A stretch of DNA of 64,000 bases from Tipula vernalis. Taxonomy: Eukaryota > Arthropoda > Insecta > Diptera > Tipulidae. Position 1 is the first letter of the stretch. Each line of letters opens with the position of its first letter. Positions 54,830 to 64,000 of this stretch are shown piece by piece. The DNA lies in assembly GCA_958295665.1 (NCBI GenBank), contig OY282559.1, positions 265,336,057-265,400,056 of the forward strand. Reading direction: 5' to 3'. The notes under the pieces are model-generated. The model had not been told where the DNA came from and did not search any database. It saw nothing but the letters and a program-made list of their open reading frames with translations. Made by a program: the position numbers and the translations under genes.

Positions 54830-56070
54830 GTAAATTGTCTAGATTAATCCGATCCAAGGTATATTTTCAAAAACACGAACTTATAAGATCTTCCATCATC
54901 TCGTCTATAATTGAGTCAGTAACCGACGATACTCGACCTAACGCTACCGTCCTGATAAGCAATACGCATAATTCATCCATCCAATTTTATTTTTTTCCAT
55001 CTCAAATCAACACTGCGAGTGGACAGTTGCAGCGGGTATTTGGTTAAATTCGAGCTCTTGTGAACTTTAATGGAATTTCTCACTATATGATTTTCTATAT
55101 AGTTCCTTCCTTGGAACAGCCCCTTTACCTGTGGGTCGACTTTTGGAATCGCTTTGGAATAGTGCCAAAATTATCTGCCTTAAATGTTTCAAATGACTTG
55201 TCTGACTCTTCTGCTGAATCTAAAATGCATACCTTGTCCAGCAAGGATCAACAATCATTAAATGATATCAAAAATCTCTTACTTTGCAGTTTGGATTTGG
55301 GCCTAGGTCACACTCATAAGTTAAAACACGTCATTGATGTGGGAGACGCCAAACCTGTGAAACAAAAATTTTACTCAGTGTCCCCAGCAATTCAAAAGTT
55401 GATGTATGAGGAGTTAGATAGGATGTTAGCGTTAGAAATTATCGAGGTATCGCAAAGTCCCTTGTGTTCTCCGGTCACTTTGGTTCGTAAACCTAATGGT
55501 AAAGTTCGTCTGTGCCTAGATGCTAGAGAACTGACCAAGGTCATCGTTGAGGATGCGTATCCGCTGCCTCTTATTAATGGATTGTTGGGTCGATTGGATC
55601 AAACCAGATATACATCTGCTATTGATTTAAAATATGCCTTTTGGCAAATCCTTCTCGACCCACACCAGAGATAAGACGGCGTTTACGGTACCTGGACGGC
55701 CCTTGTATCAGTTCACCGTTATGCCATTTGGCTTATGCAACGCACCACAGACACTGTGCTGCCTTATGCACCGAGTGTTCCCCCACCAATTGCACGATAA
55801 GGCCTTTGTATACTTCGATTACCTTTTCGTTACATCAGAAACGTTAACGGAAGACTTCAAATTGTTGAAAGAAGTTGCGGATCTGTTAAAGAAAGCTCGT
55901 TTGACTATTAACCTCACCAAAAGTTAATTCGTCTTGAAGGAGGTAAATTATTTGGGATACGTCGTACGGGGTGGGTGCCTCCGCACACGGTCCGAGAAGT
56001 TTAAAGCGATTTTGGAGTTTCCCACTCCACAACTAAACAAATTCGGAGCTTTCTGGGAATATGCGGATGG
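54830..56070 (+). pseudogene. mdg3-like protease region and reverse transcriptase
   Basis: A weak protease-like stretch (54835-55047; DDTRPNATVLISN) has no recognisable DTG/DSG. RT begins in 55060-55674: HKLKHVIDVGDAKPVKQKFY, SPLCSPVTLVRKPNGKVRLC, YPLPLINGLLGRLDQTRYTS, IDLKYAFWQILLDPHQR. A frameshift near 55672 leads to TAFTVPGRPLYQFTVMPFGL and the active site, which reads VYFDYLFV: the second Asp of the usual YxDD is Tyr. Past a stop at 55925 the fingers/thumb part continues (NYLGYVVRGG). So the RT is both frameshifted and altered at a catalytic residue. Confidence 0.78.
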
Positions 56071-56199
56071 TACCGCCGCTTCGTAAAAAACTTCTCCTCC
56101 TTAGCTGCTCCTCTTACGGATTTGACGGGAAAGTCCAAAAAACTTAATTGGTCAGAAGCGGCAGAAAACGTTCAACTCTCTCAAATTCGCTTTGTCATC

Positions 56200-56935
56200 T
56201 CCTCCCGTGTTAGCCTATCCAGACTACAGTCGACCCTTCTTTATACAGTGCGACGCCAGTGCAGCTGGAGTAGGAAGTGTACTCTTTCAAAACGGATTCA
56301 GAAGGTATAGAACATCCGATTGAGTACATTTCGCAGAAGTTAAACGCAGCTCAAAAAAATTATTCTGTCACTGAGCTGGAGTGCTACGCAGCTGTACTGA
56401 GCGTACAAAAGTTTCGCCCGTATATCGAAGGGTACCCATTCACAATTTACACCGATTATGCGTAGGCTAGCTGATGAATCAAAAAGACTTGTCTGGACGT
56501 CTAGCAAATTGGAGTTTGAAGTTACAAGCATTTGATTTTCAAATTGGTTATCGTAAGGGATTAGTAAATATTGTACCTGTTACGTTGTCGCGAGCCTTTT
56601 GTGACGAAATCAACTCTGCTACAAGTAACACTGTGACTGCATCTTCGTCATTTCCTGAATGCCAATCGGCAGAAATAGTCAATACATTTAGCACTAGTTT
56701 CCATATAGATAGTCTAACGAAGTCTGCTGATGTTCCAATCCTTCAGATTGATCTGGATTCCCCAGCGTTTAAGGACCATGAATACCCGAACCAGATAAAT
56801 AGAGTGACCCAGCTGGAGGATGCCTCCCATAATCTGTTAGTACGTGATGGCAAACTTTTCATTTATCTCGATTACGGATCTAAATATCGTGACTCAGACC
56901 CCTCCGAATGGAAATTAGTTGTTCCTTTGTCTTGA
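56200..56935 (+). pseudogene. mdg3-like RNase H and linker
   Basis: 56277-56465 carries TDSEGIEHPIEYISQKLNAA, the Glu in YSVTELECYAAVLSVQKF and the Asp in FTIYTDYA, a typical gypsy RNase H. A stop near 56463 precedes 56474-56935 (NQKDLSGRLANWSLKLQAFD, FQIGYRKGLVNIVP), the expected RNase H end and the linker to integrase. The Asp that should start the domain lies upstream in a shifted frame near 56250. Confidence 0.72.
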
Positions 56936-57890
56936 ACTCCTGACTTAATTAGACAATCGCATGAATCTCTAACCTCCGCTCATATGGGAACCGCTAAAAC
57001 CATTGAACGTTTACAACGGCAGTTTTACTGGCCGCGAATGGCTGCTCAAGTTAAACAATTTATATCCACTTGTATTAAATGCAAAATGAACAAGCCTGTG
57101 AATTTCTCAACTCGTCCGGCTATGGGAGCACAGGTCGAAACCACTAGGCCTTTTCAAAAATTGTATGTAGACTTTCTGGGACTCTACCCACGTTCAAAGC
57201 GCGGAAATGCCTATATATTAATGTTACTGGATCATTTCTCAAGATTCATCTTCGTGAAACCATTGCAGGAAGCTTCCTCTACTATTCTGTGCAACTATCT
57301 GGAGGATGAACTGTTCCTAACTTACTCGGTCACTGAAATTATTACGTCGGATAACGGTAAGCAATTTACTTCTAACCTTTTTCAGGAGTTGCTTAGAAAA
57401 TATGGAGTCACCCATACCCGCACCCCGTTATACTCACCGTAAAGTATTGCTTCCGAGCGGATAAATAGAACGTTATTGTCAGCACTTCGTTCTTATATCG
57501 GTGATCACGAGCATACTGGGTGGGATAATCATCTGACGGTGGTAAGAGCTGCTTTGCGGAATACTATACATGAGTCTACTCGGTTTTCCCCGCACTACCT
57601 CGTCTTCGGTCAAGACATGATGTTACACGGTTCTGATTATAAAGTTCGTAAATTGGTGTTTGATCAAGATACTAGTGAGGTGCAGATGATGACTAAGCCA
57701 GATCGGTTGAGCCTGATAAGAGATCAACTGATTTAAAAGTCGCTCATGATAATGTGGCCAGCAGATACAATTTGCGTAGTCGAAATCAGAACTTCCGTCT
57801 CGGACCAGCTGTGTTCGTCAGATTCTCCGCTAAACTAGGAACTAAATTTATACCCGCCGTAATAAGGGTCAAAAGTAGGGAACTTAGCGT
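56936..57890 (+). pseudogene. mdg3-like integrase
   Basis: Zinc-binding region: HESLTSAHMGTAKTIERLQR, then CIKCKMNK. Core: the catalytic Asp in LYVDFLGLYPRS, the Asp in IITSDNGKQFTSNLF and, after a TAA near 57440, the Glu in SERINRTLLSALRS. Then WDNHLTVVRAALRNTIHEST and RFSPHYLVFGQDMML up to 57736. A further shift gives the C-terminal FRLGPAVFVRFSAKLGTKF. The catalytic triad is complete, but the stop lies between the second and third residues. Confidence 0.8.
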
Positions 57891-58440
57891 ATACAATTTT
57901 TTTTTTAAATTTTTTTTGAGCACAACTGACTGAATTAATTAACGCACCAAACTTGACTGATCTTTTTTTTTCTGTCCATAAAAACATCACCCGGTTGCGA
58001 ATATTCAACTCTCACCGTTCTAGTAGTCACACCCATCATCAGAATTCAAAAGCAAAATACAACCACTCTCTCTACCACTCACACTAACCACATCAGGCCA
58101 TTTCCGCGCACCAATGCAATCACTCGAACCGTCAACAAAATCAATTAAAATCGACCAACTCGTATATGTTGCTCTCGCGCACAAAACTCAAAAGAGTCAA
58201 ATAAACCGCATCGTCAAAGAGGGGACAGAAAAATCAAAAAAGAGTGATTCAAACCCAGACACGCGCCGGACCAAAAGCAAACCAAACAGGGTTAAGCTGA
58301 GCTGCACGTAACATGTCTTAACATTTTTCTAGTTTTTAGATAATATTCATTCAGATCGCTAAGTTTATTAGCGGCAATCCAAAATTCCGGAGCAATCAGA
58401 CAAATAATTTCAACAGAACTTAAATATTTTATTTACGAAA
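57891..58440. other. 3' UTR and LTR remnant of mdg3-like element
   Basis: T-rich run near 57898-57918, then C/A-rich DNA without a recognised frame (ORF 58114-58311 unassigned). 58334-58372 matches 53238-53276 and is probably the end of the 3' LTR. Confidence 0.5.
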
Positions 58441-59170
58441 TCGAACTCCAACCCAAATGATATGGACCATAAATTTTTCAAAATGCGATTTAATCAACTC
58501 TAGATTAGGCACATTTATAGAATCATCTCAAATATAAAATACATCAACAAATGTGTGTGTTCCATTTAGTACTTAAGGCAGAGAAAATTGTCTGGGTTGG
58601 CTGTATCTAGGAAACCAAAATTTTCAAAACTAATTTTTGATTTATAATTTCAACCATAATATTATTAGTATGAGTGTGTTCCAATAAATTTCTTGCCGTT
58701 GGACCATGTTTTATTTTAAAAATTCTGATCCCAGACCAACCTTATCTCTGAAAAATTCTTCGGGCCGTAAAATAAAGAACTGTTTATACGATCTACGAAA
58801 TATTTCAGATATAAAATTTCACTAAAACCCATCAACAAATGTGCTTGTTCCTGGAGACTGAGAATCTCAGAAGATAGGAGATAGAAAACATCATTGGCAG
58901 TGTTGAATCATGGTTTAGCCAGCTCTGGTTCTCCAGAGCCGAAATTAATCAATTTTGTATAAGAAACTACTTAAAAAATGAACTTCACATCTGGAGCTTC
59001 AGGTCTAAAATTTTACTAAAATCCATCGATAAATGTGGTACACAGTTCGATTTGGAGCTGGGAACGTAGTGTCTAACTGCCTGGATTGGTCGTTTATGAA
59101 ACAAAAAATGGTGAAACAATTTTTTGATTAATGGTACCAACCATAATATCATTTGTAGTGGTCCTTACAA
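58440..59170. repeat. Degenerate direct repeats of unknown origin
   Basis: The motif CATCAACAAATGTG or close variants occurs at about 58539, 58839 and 59022, each after a TATAAAAT/TAAAATTTYACTAAAA-like lead. A longer segment around 58555-58670 (CTGGGTTGGC..., then CCAACCATAATATTATT...) resembles 59025-59155 (CTGGATTGGTC..., then CCAACCATAATATCATT). No ORF. An old multicopy unit seems likely. Confidence 0.5.
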
Positions 59171-59964
59171 GTATTAATATTATGAAATATAAATTAGTAT
59201 CATTTTTATAAGGCTGTAACATTCTCCACCCGTTGAAAGAATTTATTTTTCAACTGATATTCCAAGTCATCCATAGGCAGAGGACATAATTTGGAATTAG
59301 ACATTTAATTTACCGAATGAAAATCGATGATGCGGCCTAATTTCCATTTAAAAAAGCCATAGACCATTTACGATGATATTGCAATTGAGGTATACATCTA
59401 ATCACATTTGACCCGGACTGGTCCATTTAAACGCCCGCGTAAACCGAATCGATAAAATTTTCTAGACTGGTACAACTTTCTTTGAGATTCGTGTGACGTT
59501 TGAGCAGAATATGTCCATTAGTGTAAGTTTGGCAGCCATTTTTTTACGACGCGAAAAGTTTGTCTGGGTATACTCCTTGGACCAATGACTCCAAATATGT
59601 TGATGCAATTGTTGTTAAATACGCCAACGCTTCAGTGTTGGAATCTTCTCATCTTCTATATTGGGCTCGACAATGAAAGTTAGCGTAGTGATTGTTCTGG
59701 AATTCAAGATAGCCTCTACCTGTTTCACGAGCGTGTTCGAAGGTGATTTTCAATTGATTTGATGGCTGCCTCGTAGATACCACCAAAGTGAGTTGCGCTG
59801 GTTGGTGTGAAATGCCATTCAATTTTGTCTGAATAACAGAAATGTTTTATCTCATCGATATGTTGTTGCTTCAATCGCAAATAGTTTATCGGGAAAAATA
59901 TGTTTACATAATGTACCTTGCGTCGCGAAAACAGAAGAAACTGTTGTGAGATCTGAGACCAGCT

Positions 59965-60330
59965 CTAAGTGAACGGCACGGAACGCGAAACAAACAAATA
60001 CAGCGATATATGTTTTGTAGGCCCCTTTCCTCGTATTCTGTGATGCACGTGAATTAGTCCACAGTAGTCCAGGCCAGTATTATAAAATGGAGATGCAGCC
60101 GTTATCCGCTCATACGGTAAGTTACCGATTAATTGCGAAAATGCTTGTAGATGGATTCTTGAGCATCTTATGCAATTCTGATAAATCCTTTGCACTAGAC
60201 ATTTCCCATTTATTGGCCAGAATTGTTGCCTTTCTGCTGCCTTTGCAGTTATTCGATATTTCGATATTTTTGCCATCGTGTAAAAAGTTCCTGTAACAAT
60301 GATGCATCCTAGTGTTGCTTCAACATCCAT
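59965..60330 (-). pseudogene. BEL/Pao integrase piece
   Basis: 121-residue frame with QQFWPINGKCLVQRIYQNCI and CIRCSRIHLQAFSQLIGNLP, the zinc region and the start of the BEL integrase core (ASPFYNTGLDYCGLIHVHHR, where the first catalytic Asp is expected at LDYCG). The frame breaks at 59965; the rest of the core is only faintly readable. Confidence 0.72.
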
Positions 60331-60387
60331 ATCTTCTGCATGAAAAGTCTTGCTATGGTGATAATCGCGTTGTCTGTCGATGATTGG

Positions 60388-60627
60388 CTATTTCGGGTAC
60401 GTTAAAGCTGAAGATATCTTGAACAGGATTCCAAATATGCCTAACGTTTTGATATAATAGCTGTCCTTAATATGTAGAAATTCTCTTGATGCTCTTGCAA
60501 TATGTCCAAACTTCTTCGCTGTTAGAGCAGAATTTCCAGCCGTGCTTAGCAATTCGATGACCTCTGATTTGATTTGTTGAATATCGGATAGAGACTTTGC
60601 ACCTGTAAGAAGATCATCAACATACAT
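60388..60627 (-). pseudogene. BEL/Pao RT active-site piece
   Basis: MYVDDLLTGAKSLSDIQQIK carries the YVDD active site, then the helix VIELLSTAGNSALTAKKFGH, homologous to 10180-10050 in the other BEL copy. It is truncated at the 3' side by the deletion into integrase. Confidence 0.75.
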
Positions 60628-61157
60628 ATATTCTTCTAAATTGTATCCGGATCATTTTGCCATGAAATACACTGCAAGTTGGTACCAGGCGAATGTACCA
60701 AGATTTGGCGATACATTTGCTTAATATCGGCACTCAAAACAAACCTAAAATAGGTCCTGTTGCACAACCGGTCCTACCATCAAACGTGGTTTGTTGTCAG
60801 CTAACGAAATTTGACCCACAAAACAATTTGTAATATAACCCAGCTACGATAAGAAGGTCAATTTTTTGTGGTTTATGACACGGAGGATCCGTTAGTTTTA
60901 TGTTCTTAAGTGTTGGCCATTGTTTGATGTTGACTTTTGAATGAGGCTGAAAAGTCATTTATTCTAGATTTAATGTTGAAGTGTATCTTAGATTTGGAAT
61001 TCAGTGTTGTATTTCCGATTCCTTTCATTCCATAGCCAGAAAAACGTATGATTTGACATTATTAGAAAGTGTGTTTAAAAAATCGGCGTTATAGACTATT
61101 AATGTATTGTTAATTGCTGGCGATTGTGGAGTTTTAGTGTAAGAGTGAATGATGCAT

Positions 61158-61445
61158 TTAATTGCAGTTGGCTACATTACAGTGATATGGTGAATAGCAA
61201 GCAGTAGTTTCATGCACAAATGCCAAGCAGTTCATACCCAGTTTTAAACGCTTAATATCACGTAGACGCTCTGGCCTTTTAGTATACAGGAATTTTCTAC
61301 ACCGATAAACGCGATGACCGGCCTTAGAGCAAAACTCACTCGGGAATCGTGGTTTAGCATTCTTCGAACTGAATGGTGCATGTGTGTTTTGCATTCGTTG
61401 CTTCGATTTGCAATTTTGCCTTGGCTTTGTCGCGTAATACTTCAA
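61158..61445 (-). pseudogene. BEL/Pao gag zinc-knuckle piece
   Basis: CSKAGHRVYRCRKFLYTKRP is the first BEL-type knuckle (compare CSKSGHSIFRCQKF at 11683), followed by RDIKRLKLGMNCLAFVHETT, where the second knuckle Cys is partly lost. No protease is recognisable downstream. Confidence 0.7.
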
Positions 61446-61482
61446 GCACTGGTCTTATTACAAAAAAAATTTCTCGTAATGG

Positions 61483-61640
61483 CAGTGGCGTAACTACACA
61501 TTTCGGGCCCCTGGCAATATTTTTGTTAGCCGCTAAACATTTCTCTTACACTACAAAAAGCAACCAACCTAGGATCCACTGTGGTCAACAATTGTACACC
61601 ACTTCATTTCATTTAACGGTTGCTAACTGTGCAGTGGAAA
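61483..61640. other. hAT-like terminus
   Basis: CAGTGGCGTAACTACACATT, then TCGGGCCCC, has the form of many insect hAT terminal inverted repeats. No matching inverted end was found downstream, so a truncated copy is likely. Confidence 0.45.
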
Positions 61641-61699
61641 TATGTTAGGATTCTATATACAAAATACATAATCTGAAAAAACATGCATTTGGTGAGCTA

Positions 61700-62086
61700 C
61701 GTGATGACAACGATAATGACACTAAAAAAAATGATGATGACACTAAAAAAGGTGGAGTCACTACTCTGGACCAGCTGTGCCATTCTTTCTCTGCAAAAAT
61801 AAAAACAAATAGATGGCCCATGGCTCAATTTTATAATTTAATTGGCGTAGCTGAGGTAAGGAAACTAGCTAAGGTAGTTTGGATAAATTTATATCCAGAG
61901 TGGTTGATTACCGAACCCGATAACTGCCGTAAACTATTATTGCAAGGTTTAATGCAAGATTTGGTAGTAACAAACATTCAAAGGTGTAGTTCTGCGCGTC
62001 TATCCAAACTGATCAAAGATGTTGTACAACAAGTTTTATCTAGTAGTGTTTCGAACCAGAATATTGAACCTGTACTTGAATTTTGA
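61700..62086 (+). CDS. Unidentified ORF (possible hAT-linked fragment)
   Basis: The ATG-initiated frame is 61820-62086 (88 codons, MAQFYNLIGVAEVRKLAKVV ... ending PVLEF). The same frame reads upstream to about 61700 through an acidic stretch with a repeated D-DTKK motif. It has mixed helical character. I do not recognise the family. Its place just inside a hAT-like end suggests it could be a transposon fragment, but no hAT transposase motif is visible. Confidence 0.3.
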   Translation, partial: RDDNDNDTKKNDDDTKKGGVTTLDQLCHSFSAKIKTNRWPMAQFYNLIGVAEVRKLAKVVWINLYPEWLITEPDNCRKLLLQGLMQDLVVTNIQRCSSARLSKLIKDVVQQVLSSSVSNQNIEPVLEF

Positions 62087-62189
62087 ACTCAGAGCCTCTA
62101 CCTACGAGAAAATACATTTTTCTGAACTTTATGTTAAGTTCTTCTAGCGAAGTTCTTCTCTATCAAGTGTGTCGCGAGTTAATTTGTAT

Positions 62190-62510
62190 AGGGAGATGGT
62201 AAGCCTTTTGATATAGTTAAAGTTAATATGCGTGGATTTTGTCTCATTGAAATTGCTGTGTAATCTGCAAAGGTGGCTATTCCTTCATTTGTGGTTGGTA
62301 TGTCCCTTGTATATAGTAAATAGAGTACCCGTTTTCCTCCACTAATTCACGCAAGAAATCCCAGTTTGTTTTTGGATTTTTTAATCTGGCTGCACTTTCT
62401 CTTTAAATTACCATTTCACTGACTTTTATTTACCGTTATCATGACGATAACCGGTGAGTGATCCGATACTAGAGAATTGGTGTTTTCTATTTGAATGTAG
62501 AGTTCTGAGA
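62190..62510 (-). pseudogene. Jockey-like LINE fragment with internal deletion
   Basis: Minus-strand translation: LVSDHSPVIVMIT (endonuclease SDH motif, about 62480-62440) is followed within about 150 bp by TTNEGIATFADYTAISM (about 62300-62245), the RT active-site block of jockey-type LINEs, where the second catalytic Asp is Tyr. The 400 or so residues normally between them are missing, so an internal deletion is inferred. A Tc1-like end abuts it at 62511. Confidence 0.5.
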
Positions 62511-62740
62511 TACAGTCCTAACCAAAATTATTTGTACCTGCTAAATTTTTGATACAACGTAACGGAAACATCTTTTAAAATTATATAAATAATAAACTTT
62601 TTGAAAATATTAATTTTAATTCAATAAATTTAATTACCCTGCTCTACATTTCTATCAAAAATTTTTTTAAATTTTAGTTCTAGGAGAAGTTATAGTTAAT
62701 TTTGTTTTTGCCAAAATTATTTGTACCCGCAAATTTGTTC
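62511..62740. mobile_element. Tc1-like IR/DR terminal arm
   Basis: After a TA (62511-62512) the end reads CAGTCCTAACCAAAATTATT. The core CCAAAATTATTTGTACC occurs at 62522-62538 and again at 62711-62727, 189 bp apart in direct orientation. This is the IR/DR layout of one arm in many Tc1-like transposons. The transposase and the other arm are absent. Confidence 0.65.
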
Positions 62741-62998
62741 TCAATATTCATGTCGATTCAATGAAATCTTCTATTCTTCTTGAAAAATCTTCTTCAATCA
62801 AATAGAAGAAATCAAAAATAGAAGATTCTTTTATTTTGCTATTCAGTGTAGCATTGAGATTCTAACCTTCTATTTTTATCAACGAAAGTTCGAAATCGAA
62901 AATTTTTCTTCTATTTGATGTAAACGTAAAAAAATTGTAATACCAAAAAAGCAACAGCTGTGAACAAAAGGTTTCAAAAGATATTAATTATTCTTTAA

Positions 62999-63844
62999 AT
63001 GGATAATAAAAACAAAGGTAAGTAAATATATACTGATAAAAAAAATTTAAATCATAAATTTTTCCTATGTTTACAAAAATATTTCCAGAAAAGGACACTA
63101 TCCGAGAGGCAAAAACCATATTAGAACAAAAAGAAATTTACGCCGCGTTTATGGAGACGAACGAGGCGTTCCGCACAAAAACACCAAGCGAAAAATCATT
63201 TGATTATTTATGGGAGGAAATCACTATGTTGCTAAATGCAGCAAAGGGTCCCAATAAAATAAAGGCCGATTGGAAGGTTTTGTAATAAAAATAAATGCCC
63301 AAAGTTTAATAATTATGTATTCCTTGTTTTAGGTATTCGACAATTGGAGGTATGTTACCAATTTTAAGGCACGCGCGTTTAAAGCGGCGATTAATAAAAC
63401 TGGTGGTGGCATAAAAAATGTAAGCCGCTCTCCGAATTAGAAAATCGGGCTCTTGTTTGCTGGGGGGAAATTGTTGTCGAAGGGCATCCAGAGATATCAT
63501 CGGTGGGCTTTCAAAACCAACAAATCGAATTAGAATACATCTAAATAGAAGAAATTCAGGTGCAACATTCGGAGAATGATGCTATTCCGTTACCTGAAAG
63601 TAGAGACATCGAATTGGGAGACTTACCGCAGGAGGTAAATTTATTTGTAATTTTTTTATACTTACATATGTACTAATTTACAACTATGTATACTATTTTA
63701 GATAGGCAGTTCCATCAATTCGCAGAGCAAGCTGAGCAGGAGAGGTCCAGAGCCCGCACCGAACTTAATGCCACTTTGAATGATATTAGTGGTTCATTAA
63801 AAGAAATTTGCGGGTACCTAAAAACTATTGCCGAAAAAACATAG
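62999..63844 (+). pseudogene. Myb/SANT-like gene, four exons, damaged
   Basis: Spliced model: exon 1 62999-63017 (ATG, MDNKNK, donor GTAAGT), exon 2 63089-63276 (acceptor TTTCCAG), exon 3 63333-63634 (acceptor TTGTTTTAG, donor GTAAAT), exon 4 63710-63844 (acceptor GGCAG, stop TAG). Phases agree across all junctions. Exons 2-3 encode a Myb/SANT-like (zeste-like) DNA-binding domain, with ADWK spliced to VFDNWRYVTNFKARAFKAAI and NKTGGG; then LSELENRALVCWGEIVVEG; exon 4 gives a polar coiled-coil tail (FAEQAEQERSRARTELNA...). Damage: a probable +1 indel at 63411-63423 and a TAA at 63542-63544. The donor at 63277 (GTTTTG) is weak. Such genes occur as host families and as partners of PIF/Harbinger transposases; no transposase is seen. 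Confidence 0.65.
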
Positions 63845-64000
63845 GCATTAGTGAGGATGAGACAGCCAATTTGTGATGAAATGAAATTACCCTTATTATT
63901 CATATAATTGAAATACTTTATTTTTATAAATGAATATATTTATTTCAATGAAATTTCATTTATTTATTACAAATTTTATAAATTACTCGCATATTGGTCT
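63845..64000. other. 3' flank of Myb/SANT-like gene
   Basis: AT-rich sequence; AATAAA-like hexamers are not clear-cut on the plus strand. Nothing else seen before the window ends. Confidence 0.4.

Larger units (their letters stand above)
53216..58373 (+). mobile_element. Ty3/gypsy element, mdg3/blastopia-like, decayed
   Basis: Plus orientation: gag (53359-54110), zinc knuckles (54110-54560), protease region (54830-55060), RT (55060-56070), RNase H (56200-56600), integrase (56940-57740) and a C-terminal tail to about 57890, no env. A 60-bp sequence (53216-53277) recurs at about 58310-58373 and probably marks LTR remnants. It differs from copies A and B in all domains. The subfamily name is tentative. 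Confidence 0.75.
59230..61460 (-). mobile_element. BEL/Pao element, heavily degraded
   Basis: Minus strand: gag zinc knuckles at 61445-61158, a decayed gag-protease/RT stretch (61150-60640), RT active-site piece at 60627-60388, integrase zinc region at 60330-59965, integrase core remnant (59960-59480), and the C-terminal DUF5641-like end near 59370-59240 (WKLGRIIDFHS, KLCPLPMDDLEYQ). RNase H is missing between 60388 and 60330, a large deletion. No LTRs were identified. Confidence 0.7.

Overview
This is eukaryotic nuclear DNA, almost certainly from an insect and most likely a higher fly (Diptera). The evidence is AT-rich intergenic sequence, (TA)n and ACAT-type microsatellites, and a transposon set typical of flies: LOA/I-like, jockey-like and CR1-like LINEs, BEL/Pao, env-bearing gypsy (errantivirus-like), an mdg3-like gypsy, a DD41D mariner of the 'rosa' type first known from tephritid fruit flies, and a Tigger/pogo element. 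The species cannot be named from the sequence. The window is a graveyard of nested, mostly broken mobile elements. The only multi-exon gene structure I can support is a small, damaged Myb/SANT-like gene at the right end.

Layout. 1-480: BEL/Pao remnant, minus. 907-7242: mariner, minus, split by a nearly full-length LOA-like LINE, plus (1805-7184), with a readable target-site duplication. 7421-12430: BEL/Pao, minus, with a 3' LTR. 12700-15660: RLE-type (R4/Dong-like) LINE, plus. 15660-18330: unassigned AT-rich DNA with a GC-rich islet. 18338-19271: two nested palindromic MITE-like elements. 19350-26600: a minus-strand LINE (coiled-coil/FP-like ORF1, EN-RT ORF2), interrupted by a Tigger-containing block between 83-bp direct repeats and by a second insertion between 21-bp direct repeats. 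26747-26873: BEL LTR fragment. 26874-31770: env-bearing gypsy copy A, plus, 5' truncated. 31770-34940: unassigned. 34945-41490: three LINE remnants, including a second, decayed LOA-like copy (minus). 41490-45360: unassigned, with a pair of inverted minisatellite arrays. 45369-53142: a (TA)n tract split by env-bearing gypsy copy B (minus) that keeps both LTRs. 53216-58373: mdg3-like gypsy, plus. 58440-59170: degenerate repeats. 59230-61460: BEL/Pao remnant, minus. 61483 onward: hAT-like end, a short unidentified ORF, jockey-like fragment, Tc1 IR/DR arm, and the Myb/SANT-like gene (62999-63844).

How the parts relate. No pathway or operon is encoded. Each retroelement carries its own gag/ORF1 and pol, and two carry env. 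Nearly every coding region has frameshifts, stops or deletions, so mobilisation from this locus is unlikely. The least decayed are gypsy copy B (two LTRs, few stops) and the LOA-like LINE at 1805-7184 (three lesions). The main value of the window is its insertion history: mariner before LOA LINE, LINE before Tigger block, and a microsatellite before gypsy B.
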